Positions 43,501-54,877 are shown, numbered from the stretch's first letter. The stretch is 64,000 nt of DNA from Isoetes taiwanensis (GCA_021234155.1 JAJEKV010000002.1:25350617-25414616), one strand, 5' to 3'. Notes: generated by a model not told the origin, from the letters alone. Made by a program: numbers and translations.

Positions 43501-46500
43501 CCTACTACGGTATTGACTGAAGTCGCTGGTGCTCTTAAATTCCTCTGAAGTATCTTCCTTACTTTCTCGTTTTTTCATAAGTTTCTGAGACGCTATATCA
43601 AGGAGTTCTGCACATATTTCAACCGGAACAACACAAGTATGGGTCTTCCTCTCCTTCTCGACCTGCAGTGTTGAGCCAGTTGTAATGGTCGATTTATCTC
43701 GCAATAATAACTGTCATAACCAAATGAGACAATGAATTATTCAAAAATGCTTTTGTATATTATGGAAAAAAGTAGAAATTTGACGAGCAGCCACTTACCA
43801 GCCAGAGTGGCAATGCTTGTGAATGAAGAATGAACTTCTTATGTTGAAAGAACTGAAGCATCTGTAAGATAACCCATTTCACATTGTAGGAAAATCTAAA
43901 AAAGAATGCATATGACACACCAAGCTTCAAAAATACATGACAACTTGCACATTTCACATCTGAACTAGTATATCCTCTTCCCTTCCTAATAGACGCATCC
44001 AGATGTTCTTTGTAACCAAAGACAAACTGACCAATCAAAGGTCTCTTCCCTCAAGCAAAGCTTTCTATAGCCAGTTACATCATCAGACTTAACCCTCCTA
44101 ACATGCTACAGATTCTGACGATTCCAATGCAAGCTATCTACAAGATTGGGACCACGATATAGAACAGCATCAAAAATCTGTACCTGTTGATAGTAAATTT
44201 TCAGTTTAGTGTCATCCATTGCAATGCATTGTATGTTTTGGGAACCCAGCGCAACCATGGCTTCACATAAGCACTCAGAAAACTCAGTCTCGGCTTCATC
44301 CAAGGAGCTTGTAAACTGAAAAAGAGCCTCAGAAACTTTTGATAGTATCTCAAAGATCCGTGACATTGCCACATCAAAGAAAGGTAGTGTTTCATCAGTC
44401 GGTCTTCGCCTGGTAAATAAAGGTGTATTAATAAACCATGTCCTCATACTCCTTGCCTACATTCGAGTAATAAAAGCTAAGGCAAGAGCAAATCACACGT
44501 TCTGCATTCAAAATCATGTGATAATAAAATTTGTGTTCGAGTGAGTTTACGACAAGAAAGCCTGAACAGTACCAAAAATCCTCTGCTTGGATATACGAAG
44601 GCTGGCATGAAGGATAAAGATTGATAAGTTAAGTTTATATAATCAATAATAATATTTAGTCCATGGATTAACGACGCTCACAAAAGAACTGTTGGCTCAT
44701 GTATGGCCCTAGACCCCACTGAGCTTGAGTAATTGAGCAAAATAATGAAGATTGAATCTTGAACCAAAACGGTAACTTCCACCATTCAGCCCAAAAAGCT
44801 TCAAAGAAAATGTTCCAATCCTTCTCTGCTTATTGGTTAAATTTCTCTGCCTAACACTTTGGAAGCTAGGTGGATATTCCTACAAGTTTCTAATTGTTAT
44901 GCTGATAATGAAACTAAAATTTGGTGTCTGCTGCTCTTGCATATTTAATTTAGCCTCTACGTCTAACAAATTTAACTTCGCACTTGTGTATAGGTGTCCC
45001 ATGTCAAGATAGGACTGCTTTAGAGCTGGTTGTCAGTGAACATGCAGAGGAAAATGCTTTAAGGGCTAAGCCATATCTTTACTGCTTTGTGGATTTCCAT
45101 AAAGCAGTTGATACAGGCTATTTCAGACATTAAAATCTTTAAGCCTATCAGCAGATGATCTTATTTGGGCAGTTCAGCAGACAGCAAATGGTCGGAGGAG
45201 GTGATGAGTACAATCGGGGTAAAGCAAGGCTGCCCACTCTCGCCAACCCCATTTGGGCTCTACATTGATGAGTTAGAAAACTTCACAATACACTTGGTGG
45301 AGAAGGATCAAGAGTGCATTTCAGCCCCGATGATGACGTTTAAAATTCCACTTCCGCTGAGAGACTGCAGAAACACTTATTGGCTAGGCTTATTTAAAAG
45401 CAGCAGCACAGAAAATACTTGCTAAAGGCTACACTTCATGGGCTCTCATGGGGACACAATGCTTTTTGAGGCACTTTTATGATGTCAATACTAAACTCCA
45501 TTTGTTTAATACTTTGGTTAAACCAGTTGCTTTCTGCGACGCACAGGTTTGGGCCCCTGATCTCAGAGAAGATGGCAGAATTTGCAGCCAATCCTCTGAG
45601 ATTTGAAGCTGTGCTTATGGTGGTGTCTTATTTCCATAGACTCCAGTCTTTGGCTGATAGACAATGATGGCAGGCAAAGGCTCCCTCACTTGGCATTCCT
45701 TCATCCAACGCATTGGCCGACTCGGGTAAAGATAGCTGGTTTTCCTGCACATGCAAACTGTTTAACAAAATGGGCTTCTCAATATATCACTTCCCACCAT
45801 TTAAGCACAGTTGCTCAGCTCCCAACACTCGCTCGGCTCCGAACAATCGTTTGAAATGTCATGTGGTAAATATGAATATTTGTTAGATCACATGTATGTG
45901 GCAGACAGGTGGACCTCTTCAAAAGAATGATCCACCAAAAGAAATTCTACAAGAACAATTTCTTGAGTATAACCAGAGATGGTTTCCTTTGATGTCCTGG
46001 ATAGCCATCCGGAATGTATTGGGGCAGTTCCGTGTCTCCTCTCACCATTTGAGCTGGCCAAGGGCAGGGCATGTGAACGCCGAATCTGTCAAATGTGTAA
46101 CTTGGAATCGGAAAAAGAAATTATCTTCCTGCATCCAGCATACTATGATATAAAAGGAAAATACCACTGTCTTTTCAGGGAACCAACTACTTTGAGGCAG
46201 CTCCAGACCAAAAATGCCTTGCTTTGTATATGAACTCATCAAACTTAGAAGAAACGTGCTCAAACAAAAAGAAGCTGATACAAAATTAAAGCAAAACACT
46301 GCTGACTTCTTTTTTCGTGGGGAACTCAGAAAAAGGCCAAAAAGACAGCTCCAAAAGAAGAGAAGGCACCATCGGCATGTATAAAGAATCACAGGAATTC
46401 TTCAGACCCTAATGGGTGCTCATAGGATACAGAACCATTGATGAGCTTTATCACTAAGTTTTCGATTTTTCTTTTTTGCTAGATTTAATTAGCATTTTCA

Positions 46501-48629
46501 ACTAGGAGAATGCCCCTAGAGGTTGAAGACTTGCTGTATTTAGTTGGTTGGTCTCATAGACCCTATGTGTCTCCATAGACATAAATAAACTCTTCTTTTC
46601 TCTCTTCCTTTGTTTCTTTCTCCCTCGCTCTATGAGGTAATACTTTCTCCATCTGATTTATTTTAGCCCTTTCAGGAAGAAAGGGGCAGCAGCCAAGGTA
46701 AACAATGCTGTACACCTGGTCGAAACACGTCGTCTGGTTTGGCATATTCGCACCAAATCCTGATAACATTATACCCTGCACCAGCCAAGATATATAATGC
46801 TGTGCATCACCCTCAGCACTGGTTGAAACACAATCTCTGATTTGGCATATTTGCACCAAATCCTGACAATATTATACTCAGCAATATAGCCAATCCACAA
46901 CAACAAAAGTACTTTTGTTCATTCTCTGATTTTCTGTCACGTGTCAGCAAAAAGTAGATGGATGAATTAATGGATATTGCAGCATACCTAGATGCAATGT
47001 GCTTCAAAAACTTACAAGCAGCCAACCGAAATTCCAATGAGCCCAAAAGAACGCCACAGCTGGTAGCAAGAGGCAAAACAATCTCAGATCCTACATGATC
47101 TTTTTACATTCATTCTTCATTTGAATATAGTGCTTTATATTTTACTAAGACTCACGCCTCAATAATGCCATAGTTGGCCATCGCTGTCACGGGGGCCCAT
47201 TCCACATAAGCAAGAAGTGCATCAAGTGCAGCTGTCACCACAGAGGCATGTTGTTTTGCTAACTCTAATTGGTTTTGTTGGGCTGCTATCCTTGCTGAAG
47301 TAAAGTGTAGATCCAAAAGCTGCAGTTCAAAAAATTCGTCTGAATGTAGCAAACTAAACAACGACAGCTACAGAAGGCAACAATTTGGCTACCTTGTACA
47401 GAAAAGGTAATGTTTCAGACAGGCTCTGTGTCAACCCATGCAATAATTGCCTTCGCCTTTCACCTGCAACCAAGAATAACACTAAGCATCTACGGTGTAC
47501 TTGACCATATTTGTTTGTCTGAAAACAAAACAATTCTATTACCTTCTAGATCTTCATTATGAACAGTCACATCTTCAGGAAGCCAATGAAGAACCATGGC
47601 AACCATTTCAGCCTATTGAATCACATGCAGCAGGAATTAAGATAACTAAAAGAAGAGATTCACCAGTTACAAACAACTTGCTTACATGAAATGTGACAAT
47701 TTATGACACGAAGAGAAAACATAGCCTTTACATGAGCGGGAGTGTTGCTACCGAGTTGAAAGAGTGTTTGCATCATGTCCTTCCAAATGGGTGGCCCTTC
47801 TCTTCTTGCAACCTAACAGAAAACAGTAAAATGTCATGACATGCCTGAAAAGGCAAGATTTACCACATCCAGATGACACGCCACATTAATAGCCGCTCAT
47901 TGCAGTGATGCAAACATAAATTGGAGGATAAGACGTGCCATCTAGAAGCAAGAACCCAAATGTTTCCATTGCCAAATGGAATCTGAACCGCAGACCTCTG
48001 CCACAAGTGCTGCTGTTTGGCTCTTGAGCGCCCACTGCTCATAAGGTTTCGCAAAAGTTTGAACCATATCAATGACCATGCAGGCCATTTGATGCCTTTC
48101 CTCTGTGCTTAATTCATCCCAGCGGATTCGGATCAGGTGCTGCAACATTGGAACCAGTGTTTGAGAAAATTACTAATGAAAAGAGCAGTCTGTTCTGGTA
48201 GAGCACGCTGAAGATAGATGAAAATGTTCAAATAAAGGACATTATACCTGCAGCATTTTGAATCCAAAATGACGAACTTCCGAAGTCTGATCCTCTTTTG
48301 TAATGGCAAATGCTATTGTAGCCAGCATTCGTACATCTCCAGATTTTAACTGTGAGCATATGTCAAACAAGGTATTAAGCTTCCCATTTGCCAAAATGGA
48401 GAACTAATAAATTCATAAAGTTTAGCCATCAAATGAAAATGCAAGGATGCGGATTGCAGAGTTTGGACTAGTTTTGGCCTTAGATTATGTGCATGTTAAC
48501 GAACTCCTAAAAAAAATGACATACTACTTCCAAGTACGTCGTGGCAGCTTGCCGAGCCTCTGAAGATGAGCGCCAGTCCAATGCTGCCATCACTGCCTTG
48601 GCAACGTCTACTGAAGTAAGTTCCGTCAT
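31549..48629 (-). CDS. HST: HASTY / Exportin-5 karyopherin, 21 exons
   Basis: Nuclear export receptor of the importin-beta superfamily. The plant member HASTY works with RanGTP and supports microRNA biogenesis and movement (family knowledge). The exons, in order of translation, are 48525-48629, 48248-48349, 47996-48139, 47732-47812, 47543-47612, 47393-47463, 47156-47319, 46988-47059, 44184-44409, 43799-43861, 43498-43710, 42994-43107, 41460-41577, 41190-41359, 41013-41114, 40842-40945, 33131-33422, 32817-33049, 32246-32740, 31866-32160 and 31549-31788. All junctions are GT-AG, keep phase and contain no stop. The sum is 3474 bp, or 1157 residues, against about 1200 in Arabidopsis. Recognisable blocks are [13 protein letters not shown] (exon 3), [13 protein letters not shown] (exon 7), [11 protein letters not shown] (exon 19) and [12 protein letters not shown] (exon 21). 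The ATG is the first after an in-frame TAG at 48675-48677. The weakest site is the exon 3 donor, GTCTGC. Confidence 0.92.
33423..34480. other. HASTY intron 16, 3' part
   Basis: The part of the 7.4 kb intron (33423-40841) that lies between the Copia remnant and the exon 17 acceptor. No gene or element end was recognised here. Confidence 0.5.
34532..35019 (-). pseudogene. Copia reverse transcriptase fragments
   Basis: Two frames. One has [15 protein letters not shown]-type sequence; the other has [12 protein letters not shown], diagnostic of Copia RT. The catalytic YVDD-type motif is not intact: sequence at that place reads LIVAYARG. Confidence 0.65.
35605..35638 (+). repeat. (GGT)n microsatellite
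   Basis: Runs of GGT within the Copia integrase remnant, producing poly-proline or poly-threonine artefacts on the minus strand. Confidence 0.85.
36709..37042 (-). pseudogene. Copia Gag, C-terminal part
   Basis: An open minus-strand frame with [16 protein letters not shown] and a Q-rich helix, then an R/S/G-rich tail, as in Copia Gag. Upstream it is cut by the LINE at about 37043. The other half resumes at 39083 in the same frame. Confidence 0.7.
37043..37798 (+). pseudogene. LINE reverse transcriptase fragments
   Basis: Two overlapping frames with a shift at about 37400: the first has [16 protein letters not shown], the second [11 protein letters not shown] and YTYLGLEF. An in-frame 42 bp insertion around 37099-37140 duplicates the sequence ACAGGTTGTTCCAGAGGC. 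Confidence 0.75.
37989..38916 (+). pseudogene. LINE C-terminal domain with PIP-box-like motif
   Basis: Frames at 37989-38387 and 38434-38916. The second starts at a zinc-binding cluster (CPMCDLN...EEHFIFTCP) and then has QTEITNFF (38653-38676). This fits the PCNA-interacting consensus Q-x-x-[ILMV]-x-x-F-F. Lysine/arginine clusters that could serve as nuclear localisation signals follow. The related LINE at 45.0-46.6 kb has QNTADFFF at the same place. Function is inferred from motif only. Confidence 0.6.
39083..39396 (-). pseudogene. Copia Gag, N-terminal part
   Basis: Minus-strand frame with [24 protein letters not shown] and a W-x-K-F motif, the N-terminal Gag region of Copia elements. It runs into the LINE tail at 39082. 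Confidence 0.7.
39708..39719 (-). other. Copia primer-binding site
   Basis: TGGTACCAGAGC on the minus strand, differing by one base from TGGTATCAGAGC, the usual complement of initiator tRNA-Met in plant Copia elements. The 5' LTR should lie immediately to the right. Confidence 0.6.
39969..40084 (+). repeat. Perfect tandem 58 bp duplication
   Basis: Units 39969-40026 and 40027-40084 differ at about one base (GACTCAAC versus GACTTAAC). The position fits the outer part of the Copia LTR. Confidence 0.85.
40090..40330 (+). pseudogene. Possible Copia linker fragment, opposite orientation
   Basis: A plus-strand frame with [17 protein letters not shown] and a later PPLLRRSGN. It resembles the serine/proline-rich linker between integrase and reverse transcriptase of Copia elements. 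It has stops and is weakly supported. Confidence 0.3.
41640..42000 (+). repeat. Tandem pair and pyrimidine-rich stretch in HASTY intron 12
   Basis: TCTTCCACGACGTTATGGC and its variant TCTTCCACAACGTCGCACC head two similar units of about 105 bp (41814-41995). Both end in GGTCCCAAGC and AAGGGTTCTAT. Just before them, AATTAACTCTTCTTTCCTTC resembles the tails of LINE copies nearby. Confidence 0.55.
45000..46625 (+). mobile_element. LINE remnant in HASTY intron 8
   Basis: A plus-strand copy related to 37043-39082. It has [17 protein letters not shown]-like sequence at about 45060, [19 protein letters not shown] at 45219-45275, and a [16 protein letters not shown] zinc region at about 46075. The end has GGTCTCATAGACCC and CATAAATAAACTCTTC before a C/T-rich tail. 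The YADD segment is missing. It is antisense to HASTY. Confidence 0.75.
46180..46385 (+). pseudogene. LINE C-terminal tail with degenerate PIP-box-like motif
   Basis: The frame reads [18 protein letters not shown] (46262-46315), aligned with [17 protein letters not shown] in the LINE at 38.6 kb. A dense basic run ([17 protein letters not shown]) then leads to TAA. The KQK, LKQ and FF positions are conserved; the hydrophobic fourth position of the box is A here. Confidence 0.55.
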
Positions 48630-48935
48630 GTTCCGTCTCCAGCAAGATAAATGTATCAACTCTGCAATCTGGGACTATTTTCATAAGGCGTATTTGCAGA
48701 TGCATCCATGTGTCAGAATGGAGAAATTAGGCCCTCTCGATCGGCCGCAGCTCATCGATTCCTCAGTGTAAAAGGAACCCTACCATACCATATGTATGTA
48801 CTAGTAGCTAGTTAACCAACCTCACATAACGTTTTTAAGTGGGAAATTTTATCTACTCGGCTCCCGATTATTCCAAATTTGGTATTGGGATCTCCGTATT
48901 AGAGTGGGGATTTCATTTTTGGGTTGAAGGAAGGA
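48630..48935 (-). promoter_or_regulatory. HASTY 5' flank
   Basis: Only about 310 bp separate the start codon from the tail of an upstream LINE, so the leader and core promoter must lie here or within the LINE. The in-frame TAG at 48675-48677 fixes the start. No clear TATA box was seen. Confidence 0.4.
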
Positions 48936-48965
48936 AGGAAGGAAGGAAGGAATGAATGAATGAAT
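48930..48965 (+). repeat. (GGAA)n(TGAA)n microsatellite at LINE tail
   Basis: About five GGAA units followed by about four TGAA-type units on the plus strand, forming the 3' tail of the minus-strand LINE. Confidence 0.85.
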
Positions 48966-50478
48966 GTTCTTTTATCATCCGCGGAGGCCAATCGGCCTAT
49001 GGGACCCAAATTACACGGGTGCAGCAAGCCCGTTGCTACCCGGATTAAAAAAACCCCCTTATGAGGGAAAAACCGTCGCAGCAACAAGCCTGCTGGCAGC
49101 TGTACAAATATACATATACACATGAATTCCCGGCACCTCAGATAGGCGCCCGGGGGCAGAGGTGAGTCCGCAGATCCAAAACCTCCTGGAGGTAGGAGCC
49201 AAGGGATCGAACCGACGCCACATCTTGAGTAGCTCGTCGCAAGGCGCACCGTGTCGCACCAAGAGAATGTAGCGAGCCCGAATCTGACTATAGGCGGCAT
49301 GGCTTTCATCCTCAACAACCCCCACCGGGCAACACTGACAAAGCCTCGCCCCGGCGCCGGCTCTCCAACCCACCGACCGCCTCAAGCCGAAGATGGTGGG
49401 CCCCTGTTCGAATGGACGCGATGATCATGTGCTTCTTCATGGGCAACTGAGAACGCAGGTAGAGCTGTGGGCCTCGAACCAGGGTGGGGTTTATGTGATG
49501 TTTGTAGTGTGTCATCTTTACTGTTCTAGAGCATGGTGGTCCCAGAGCTTCCCGTGAAACAAGAGTCCAAGTACCCCCTCGGCCCTATCCCTACGGCTGC
49601 GTGTCACCTGGACGCACCTATGTCGCGCCTACATTCCAAAGACGCCCGACCACTCGGGCTTTCTTGTCCTTCCAACAAGCCCCGAGTCATTGCGGGCTCA
49701 TCGCCCGCCGTAAGCCAAGTCGCGGGGCCGAGTGTGTCGCCCATGCCGCCACCTTCGGAAGTAAACAATGTGTCTATCGAGGGCCGCATGCTGCAGGGGC
49801 ATGAATCCTGTCTCCTGCAACAAGATCTGATATGGAACTGAGGGCTTGACCCTAAGTGCCCGCGTCAAAAATGCCTTCTGGACATGCTCTGTGTCATTCC
49901 AAGTCGCCAAAGACACCACTGGGTCCCACACCTCGACCCCATACAGAAGAACTGGCTCCACCAGTGCCCGAACGAATGTGACTGGTGGCCCCAGTCATAT
50001 AGCTCTGCCTTGTGACTATTGTTTTGCATTGCGTACAGCGCCTTCCAACCTGCGGTCACCCGAAGGCGAATGGATGCATCCCAATACATTGAGGACGGAA
50101 ATTCCAACCCCAGGTACTTGTAGCTGGGTGTGACCTCTACTATCTGCCTCTGATAAGTGAGCGCCGGAGGTGCTGGATGACGTGAGGAGGTTATGAGGAC
50201 CACCTTAGTCTTGGCCATGTTGACATGCATGTCCGTCGCCTAGCAGAATGTGTCCAGGGCATCTAGGTGTGCCTGCATGCCCTCTGGTGTATGGGCCAAG
50301 AGGTCCACATCATCCGCATAGATGAGCTACCGGATGACCTGGTGCAAGAGCTGTATACCGTCCCCCCCATTGGCAGTAAGCCAGGCTTCCAACTGGTCAA
50401 TGTAAAGTCCAAAGAGTGTGGGTGAGAGAGGACAACCTTGCCTAACTCCAATGCTGCTGGCAAATGACAAACCCTAGC
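48937..50478 (-). mobile_element. LINE remnant upstream of HASTY
   Basis: Minus-strand, 5'-truncated. From right to left: [18 protein letters not shown]-like sequence (about 50390-50455), LIYADD (about 50310), VTPSYKYLGLEF (50090-50135), VEVWDPVVS (about 49920) and a cysteine/histidine region (about 49260-49340). The 3' end has GGTCCCATAGGCCGATTGG and a tail of ATTC and TTCC tetranucleotides (48930-48965). Frameshifts and stops are present. It is higher in GC than the other two LINEs, so it is a distinct family or a younger copy. Confidence 0.75.
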
Positions 50479-51530
50479 GCTGAAGGGTGTGTTTTTGGCA
50501 TATGATGTCGATATTCTATTTGAAGGGTGGACTCGTCGGTTGTGTGAGATTTCGACGGACGAGATTTGGCCTAGAGCTAAGACAACGGGGATTTTGGTGT
50601 TGCTAGTTTCTCTCTATATATTTTTCACACGTTTGCAAAAACACAAGTTGACACTTTGAAGCAATTTTAGAGCGTCCACGTTGCTGCCAGCGAGACTTTT
50701 GTGCAGGTGGCTGCTATTTCCATCGTTTGATTTCATCTACGGCTTCAGGAATTCATGAAAATTCCAAGTCAAAGGTAGTTATGGGTGCGCCGGGATATCT
50801 TGCGAGAGAATGTTCCTGGCCTTGGGCCTCGACAGCAGCAAGCAAACCCCCCTCTCAAACACGCCCCAGCAAGTTTTGGCGCTGAGGTTAGCACGGGCTG
50901 TCTTTTCTTCGATTCCTCTCATGATTCTTGCATCATTACTACATACGACATTTTATTCATTGTTTCGTGTGCTATGCACTAACTGATCTCTGTCTAACAG
51001 CGGCCTTTTGGAAACATCCTTCTGCAAAAATGTCTGGACATACGACATTGCGGTAAGTTCTCTCTGAACTCTCGCCCTTAGTTTTTACCTTGCTTTTCAT
51101 TCTTCTAAGACCGAACCTAACTCTAGTTATGGCGATGAGCTGGGTGATCTGCGGGCTTTTTGGTAAGCTTGTTTTTATGTCCTATGGGATCCAAACAAAA
51201 GAGAGAGCACAACAGACATGCGACTTTCCAAGAATAGGTAAGGATAGCAAGACTTTTTTGTAAGAATGGATTTTGGCATGAAATTCACATTAGATCTGCA
51301 ATTATATAGGAGCTACGCCATTCTCATGATGAAGTGCAAATATATTGGCTCTCAAAGCCAGGATGAGAGGTAAAACGGAGTCCAGTTTATAATCTGACGA
51401 TTATAGTGAAAACAGTGGCATATTTATTCGATATTTAGTTCTAAAGAAAAAGGAAACTTCTAATGGCATTATGACAATATGAACCAAGGCAGTTTTGTTG
51501 CTCAAGGGGTCTTATTAACATTTTCTATGC
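50479..51530. other. No confident gene
   Basis: Unrecognised DNA. A partly open plus-strand stretch near 50780-50890 has no family resemblance. Confidence 0.35.
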
Positions 51531-51534
51531 ACAA

Positions 51535-51950
51535 CTGTTATTGTGCTACATATTCTAAATGAGGTGCACCTTGGACTGCCTCAGTCGTCAGATCTATCCA
51601 TCCTACACCCTAGATCATATGTTGGAATCAATTGTTTTAGGGGTATGGTCTATGTTCTCTAGAACGGTGATTTATGCATCCATATCAAATCCGCCTCCAA
51701 CCCCCTGTTATTGTGCTACATATTCTAAATTGAGATGCGCCTTGGACTGCTTCAATCATTGGATCTGTCCATCCTACGTCCCATATTGTATGTTGGAGCC
51801 TCTGTGCACTTTTCATTTTGATTGTGGTCATTTATGACTGAGGGCAGATTTTAGAATATGAAAAACGGAGACTCGAACCTCGACCAAATTATTCAATATT
51901 CTAATAAGAATGCTTTGACCAATGCAACCAACAAGTTAACGTTTTCTATT
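51535..51950 (-). mobile_element. tRNA-derived SINE with internal duplication
   Basis: Minus-strand head GCATTGGTCAAAGCATTC with GGTCGAGGTTCGAGTC (51867-51883), a tRNA-like A and B box pair. The body contains two copies, about 170 bp apart, of the block with TGCTACATATTCTAAA and GTGCACCTTGGACTGC (51545 and 51715). Confidence 0.55.
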
Positions 51951-51959
51951 AGATGTATG

Positions 51960-52520
51960 TTTGTTTTTCCCTAATAATAACCTATTCAATTGTTTTAGAG
52001 GTATGGACTATGGTCTCTATAATGGTGATTTATGCATCTATATCAAATCCCCCTCGAATCCTTTGTTATATGCTACATATTCTAAACAAGGTGCACCTTG
52101 GACTGCCTCAGTCGTCAGATCTATCCATCCTATGCCCTAGATCATATGTTGGAGTCAATTGTTTTAGGGGTATGGTCTATGGTCTCTAGAATGGTGATTT
52201 ATGCATCCATATCAAATCCCCCTCGAACCCCATGTTATTGTGCTACATATTTTAAACAAGGTGCACCTTGGACTCCTCAATCGTCAGATCTGTCCATCCT
52301 ACATCCCAGATAGTATTTGAAGCCTCTGTCTGCCTCTCGTTTTGATTATGGTCATTTATGATTGGGGACACCTATGATTTTGAAATATGAAATACAGGTT
52401 CGCCTAAGGTTTTAGAATACGAAATATGGAGACTCTAACCTCTACCAAATTTATTCAATATTCTGAAGAATGTTTTAACCAGTGTAATCAGCAAGTTAAC
52501 GTCTTTATTTTTTCTATTGA
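51960..52520 (-). mobile_element. tRNA-derived SINE with internal duplication, second copy
   Basis: Same family, in direct tandem with the previous copy. The head is near 52429-52500 (B box degenerate). The duplicated body blocks begin near 52070 and 52243, with GTTTTAGGGGTATGGTCTATGG and TGATTTATGCATC blocks at about 52000 and 52165. Confidence 0.55.
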
Positions 52521-54877
52521 ATCTGTTTTTTTAGCAGGATTGCCTAACCCCTCCTACAATGTTTGCTGAATTTTCAGCCTATTTGCACGACAAGACAAGT
52601 CAACTTGATTCATTCACTACCGTTGGATTCTCTAATTTCCAATCATGTAGCCATGGAAGTTAGAAAAATCTCCATCTATATACAGGAGCTTCATTTTGCG
52701 GATATTGCATGTTCAATATGGCGTGTCCTAGGTCTCTATGTTGTCATGATTCAGGCAGGAGGAATTGCCCATATTTTTATGACCTTGGTAGTCTTAACCG
52801 CAAGAAACGTTCAACGAAGAAACTATATCAGCACATATTAGGGAAGATGATCATCTAACACATATCAAAGAGCTGAAGATGATGCCAGAGGAAAGGCAGG
52901 CCCAACTCCCATGAGAGTGGCTGGAATCACTCTATTGGATCTGTGCTTAAATATAGGTTCTTGATTCAACTTGATTGGGGGGGGGAGGGAGGGGGAGTCG
53001 TCTCGTATTATGAGCTCTTGAACTTCCTGAAGGAGTATCTCATCGTAAGTATCCTTTTTTTTTGCAAGAATGTAGACATTATTCTTGCTTTAGATACAAG
53101 CTATTTCTCCGTAGACATAGGCCATGGGATTGAACACCCAGAGTGTTGTCTCTCCTGGGGTCTTGGGGCTTGCAATTGCAAGAAATGGGTCTGCAAATGG
53201 GTTACATCTGTAATCCCTTATATGCTACAAATAGGTAGGTATTTTCAAATAGGAGAATATTTCTATGGTACATCTTCCAAGCTTGCCAACAAAGCTATGT
53301 AACATTCGAGTAAAAACAAGCATGGTGTACCCTTCATTGAAAAATAACAGAATTGCTTGTTGATGATCCCAATAGACTTAGCATGCCCAGATCACAAGAA
53401 TCACGATGTAGTTCTTGGACCAATTGCGCACAACCAATACTGTGACTAATAGGAAAATCAAGACGTGGCCAGATATAGTCATTCCTATAGCAATGGTAGA
53501 CAGATTGACCTATCAGATTGCATTTCTTGTAAGAATATTCAATCGAAGATCAATAAGATCAAGACAATTGAACTTAGAAGTACATCAAGGACCCAATAAA
53601 CAGTAGAAATATTGGAGACAACGTTCTATTGAGCTCCTTAGTATCTACAATAAAAGGTATCAAATACAAGCCAAACATATCATCCTCATATCCCGAATAG
53701 GGCTCGAGACCACGCCCATACTGAAAGATCCAGAGATCACATAAGGATGAATTGCCTACAACTTGGGAAGAAAATCTGCAGAATCGTCCTCTCTGTACAT
53801 ATATACAAACGGATCATTCTAATATAGAGTATTAGAGATGTCGATTGAAACTCCTAGATTCCAGTTGATCAAATTTGAAATGCTGGCGTAGACTACTCCG
53901 AAACTTTAGCTGACCGAATATTTCTAACACCCTCATTCAAAGGGATACGTAATGAAATGAAGGCTCCATTTGAACCATGCTGATTCAAAATGTGCAAATT
54001 TCCAACACCATGAAGTCAAGTATGATCATCGTGAAGTCTTCCAATCCTCATAGTGCTAGAGACACTCACAAGCTAACTAGCCACATGCTAGCAAGAATAT
54101 TGAACATAAGCATTGCAGAATTGGCCACTGTTGTCCCCACTGCAATTCTTGATATCCAAGAGTTGATATGTCCCAGGTCTTCAAGAAAAGGGGCCTCATC
54201 CCATCTTCCTTATTGGCATCCACACCAGCTCATATAAGGTCCAAGCTTGGCACAAATTCAAGATGATCACCACCCCGTTGCTGTTCTTGGCACCGCCATC
54301 TAAATCACAACAAGGATGTCAGAAGTTGGATAAATCAGAGGTAACTCTTCCTGCCTTCTATAAGTATCCTTGTTCTAGAACCTCAAGGATGAGCAACATG
54401 CTGCTAACACCCTTAGCAGAGTAAATCCCATATTGGCGAAGACAGCTCATATTGGCGAAGACACCAAACAAAGAAAAAGGCCCATACAATTGTCACAGCA
54501 AGATGCAGTTCTTAGAATTCAAGACTTATGTATGTCCCAAGACACAGCACATGCATCCCCATCGTGCTTTCTGGCATCCACATAAACACGAGCTTGCTAC
54601 AAATTAGAAGCCACGATCATGTCTCCCCCACTACGATCTTGGCATCACCACCATCATGACCAGGATGTTGGAGAAAGTGGCCACCGAATAATCCAAGAAG
54701 GACAATAATTCAAAAAAGAATATCAATCTTCTTACCATCTATTTATGTGCAAAAGCCTCTGGCCAAAAATAGCAAAACTCATCCTATTTTTCCACTATAT
54801 AATGCACGTGAAATGTGCTCCCCAAAAATGAACTACTATATATAACTAGTACCAAATATTTTGAAAGCCATGATATA
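52521..54877. other. No gene seen; diverged local duplication
   Basis: Unrecognised. A run of G and A at 52977-52996 could be a LINE or microsatellite scar. Sequence at 54190-54345 (TTGGCATCCACA, GATCACCACC, GGATGTCAGAAG) is loosely repeated at 54555-54690 (CTGGCATCCACA, GGCATCACCACC, GGATGTTGGAG). Confidence 0.35.

Noticed and set aside
47060-47100. Extending HASTY exon 8 upstream to the AG at about 47093
   Set aside because: That acceptor gives a stop or the wrong frame; the acceptor at 47060-47061 restores phase and the conserved CGVLL-type sequence.
48496-48705. ORF starting at 48705 as the HASTY N-terminus
   Set aside because: It is in a different frame from exon 2 and the family N-terminus; the frame from the ATG at 48629 splices correctly.
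51535-52520. Tandem repeats considered as a CRISPR array
   Set aside because: Units are about 170 bp, diverged and eukaryotic SINE-derived; there are no short repeats with unique spacers and no cas genes.
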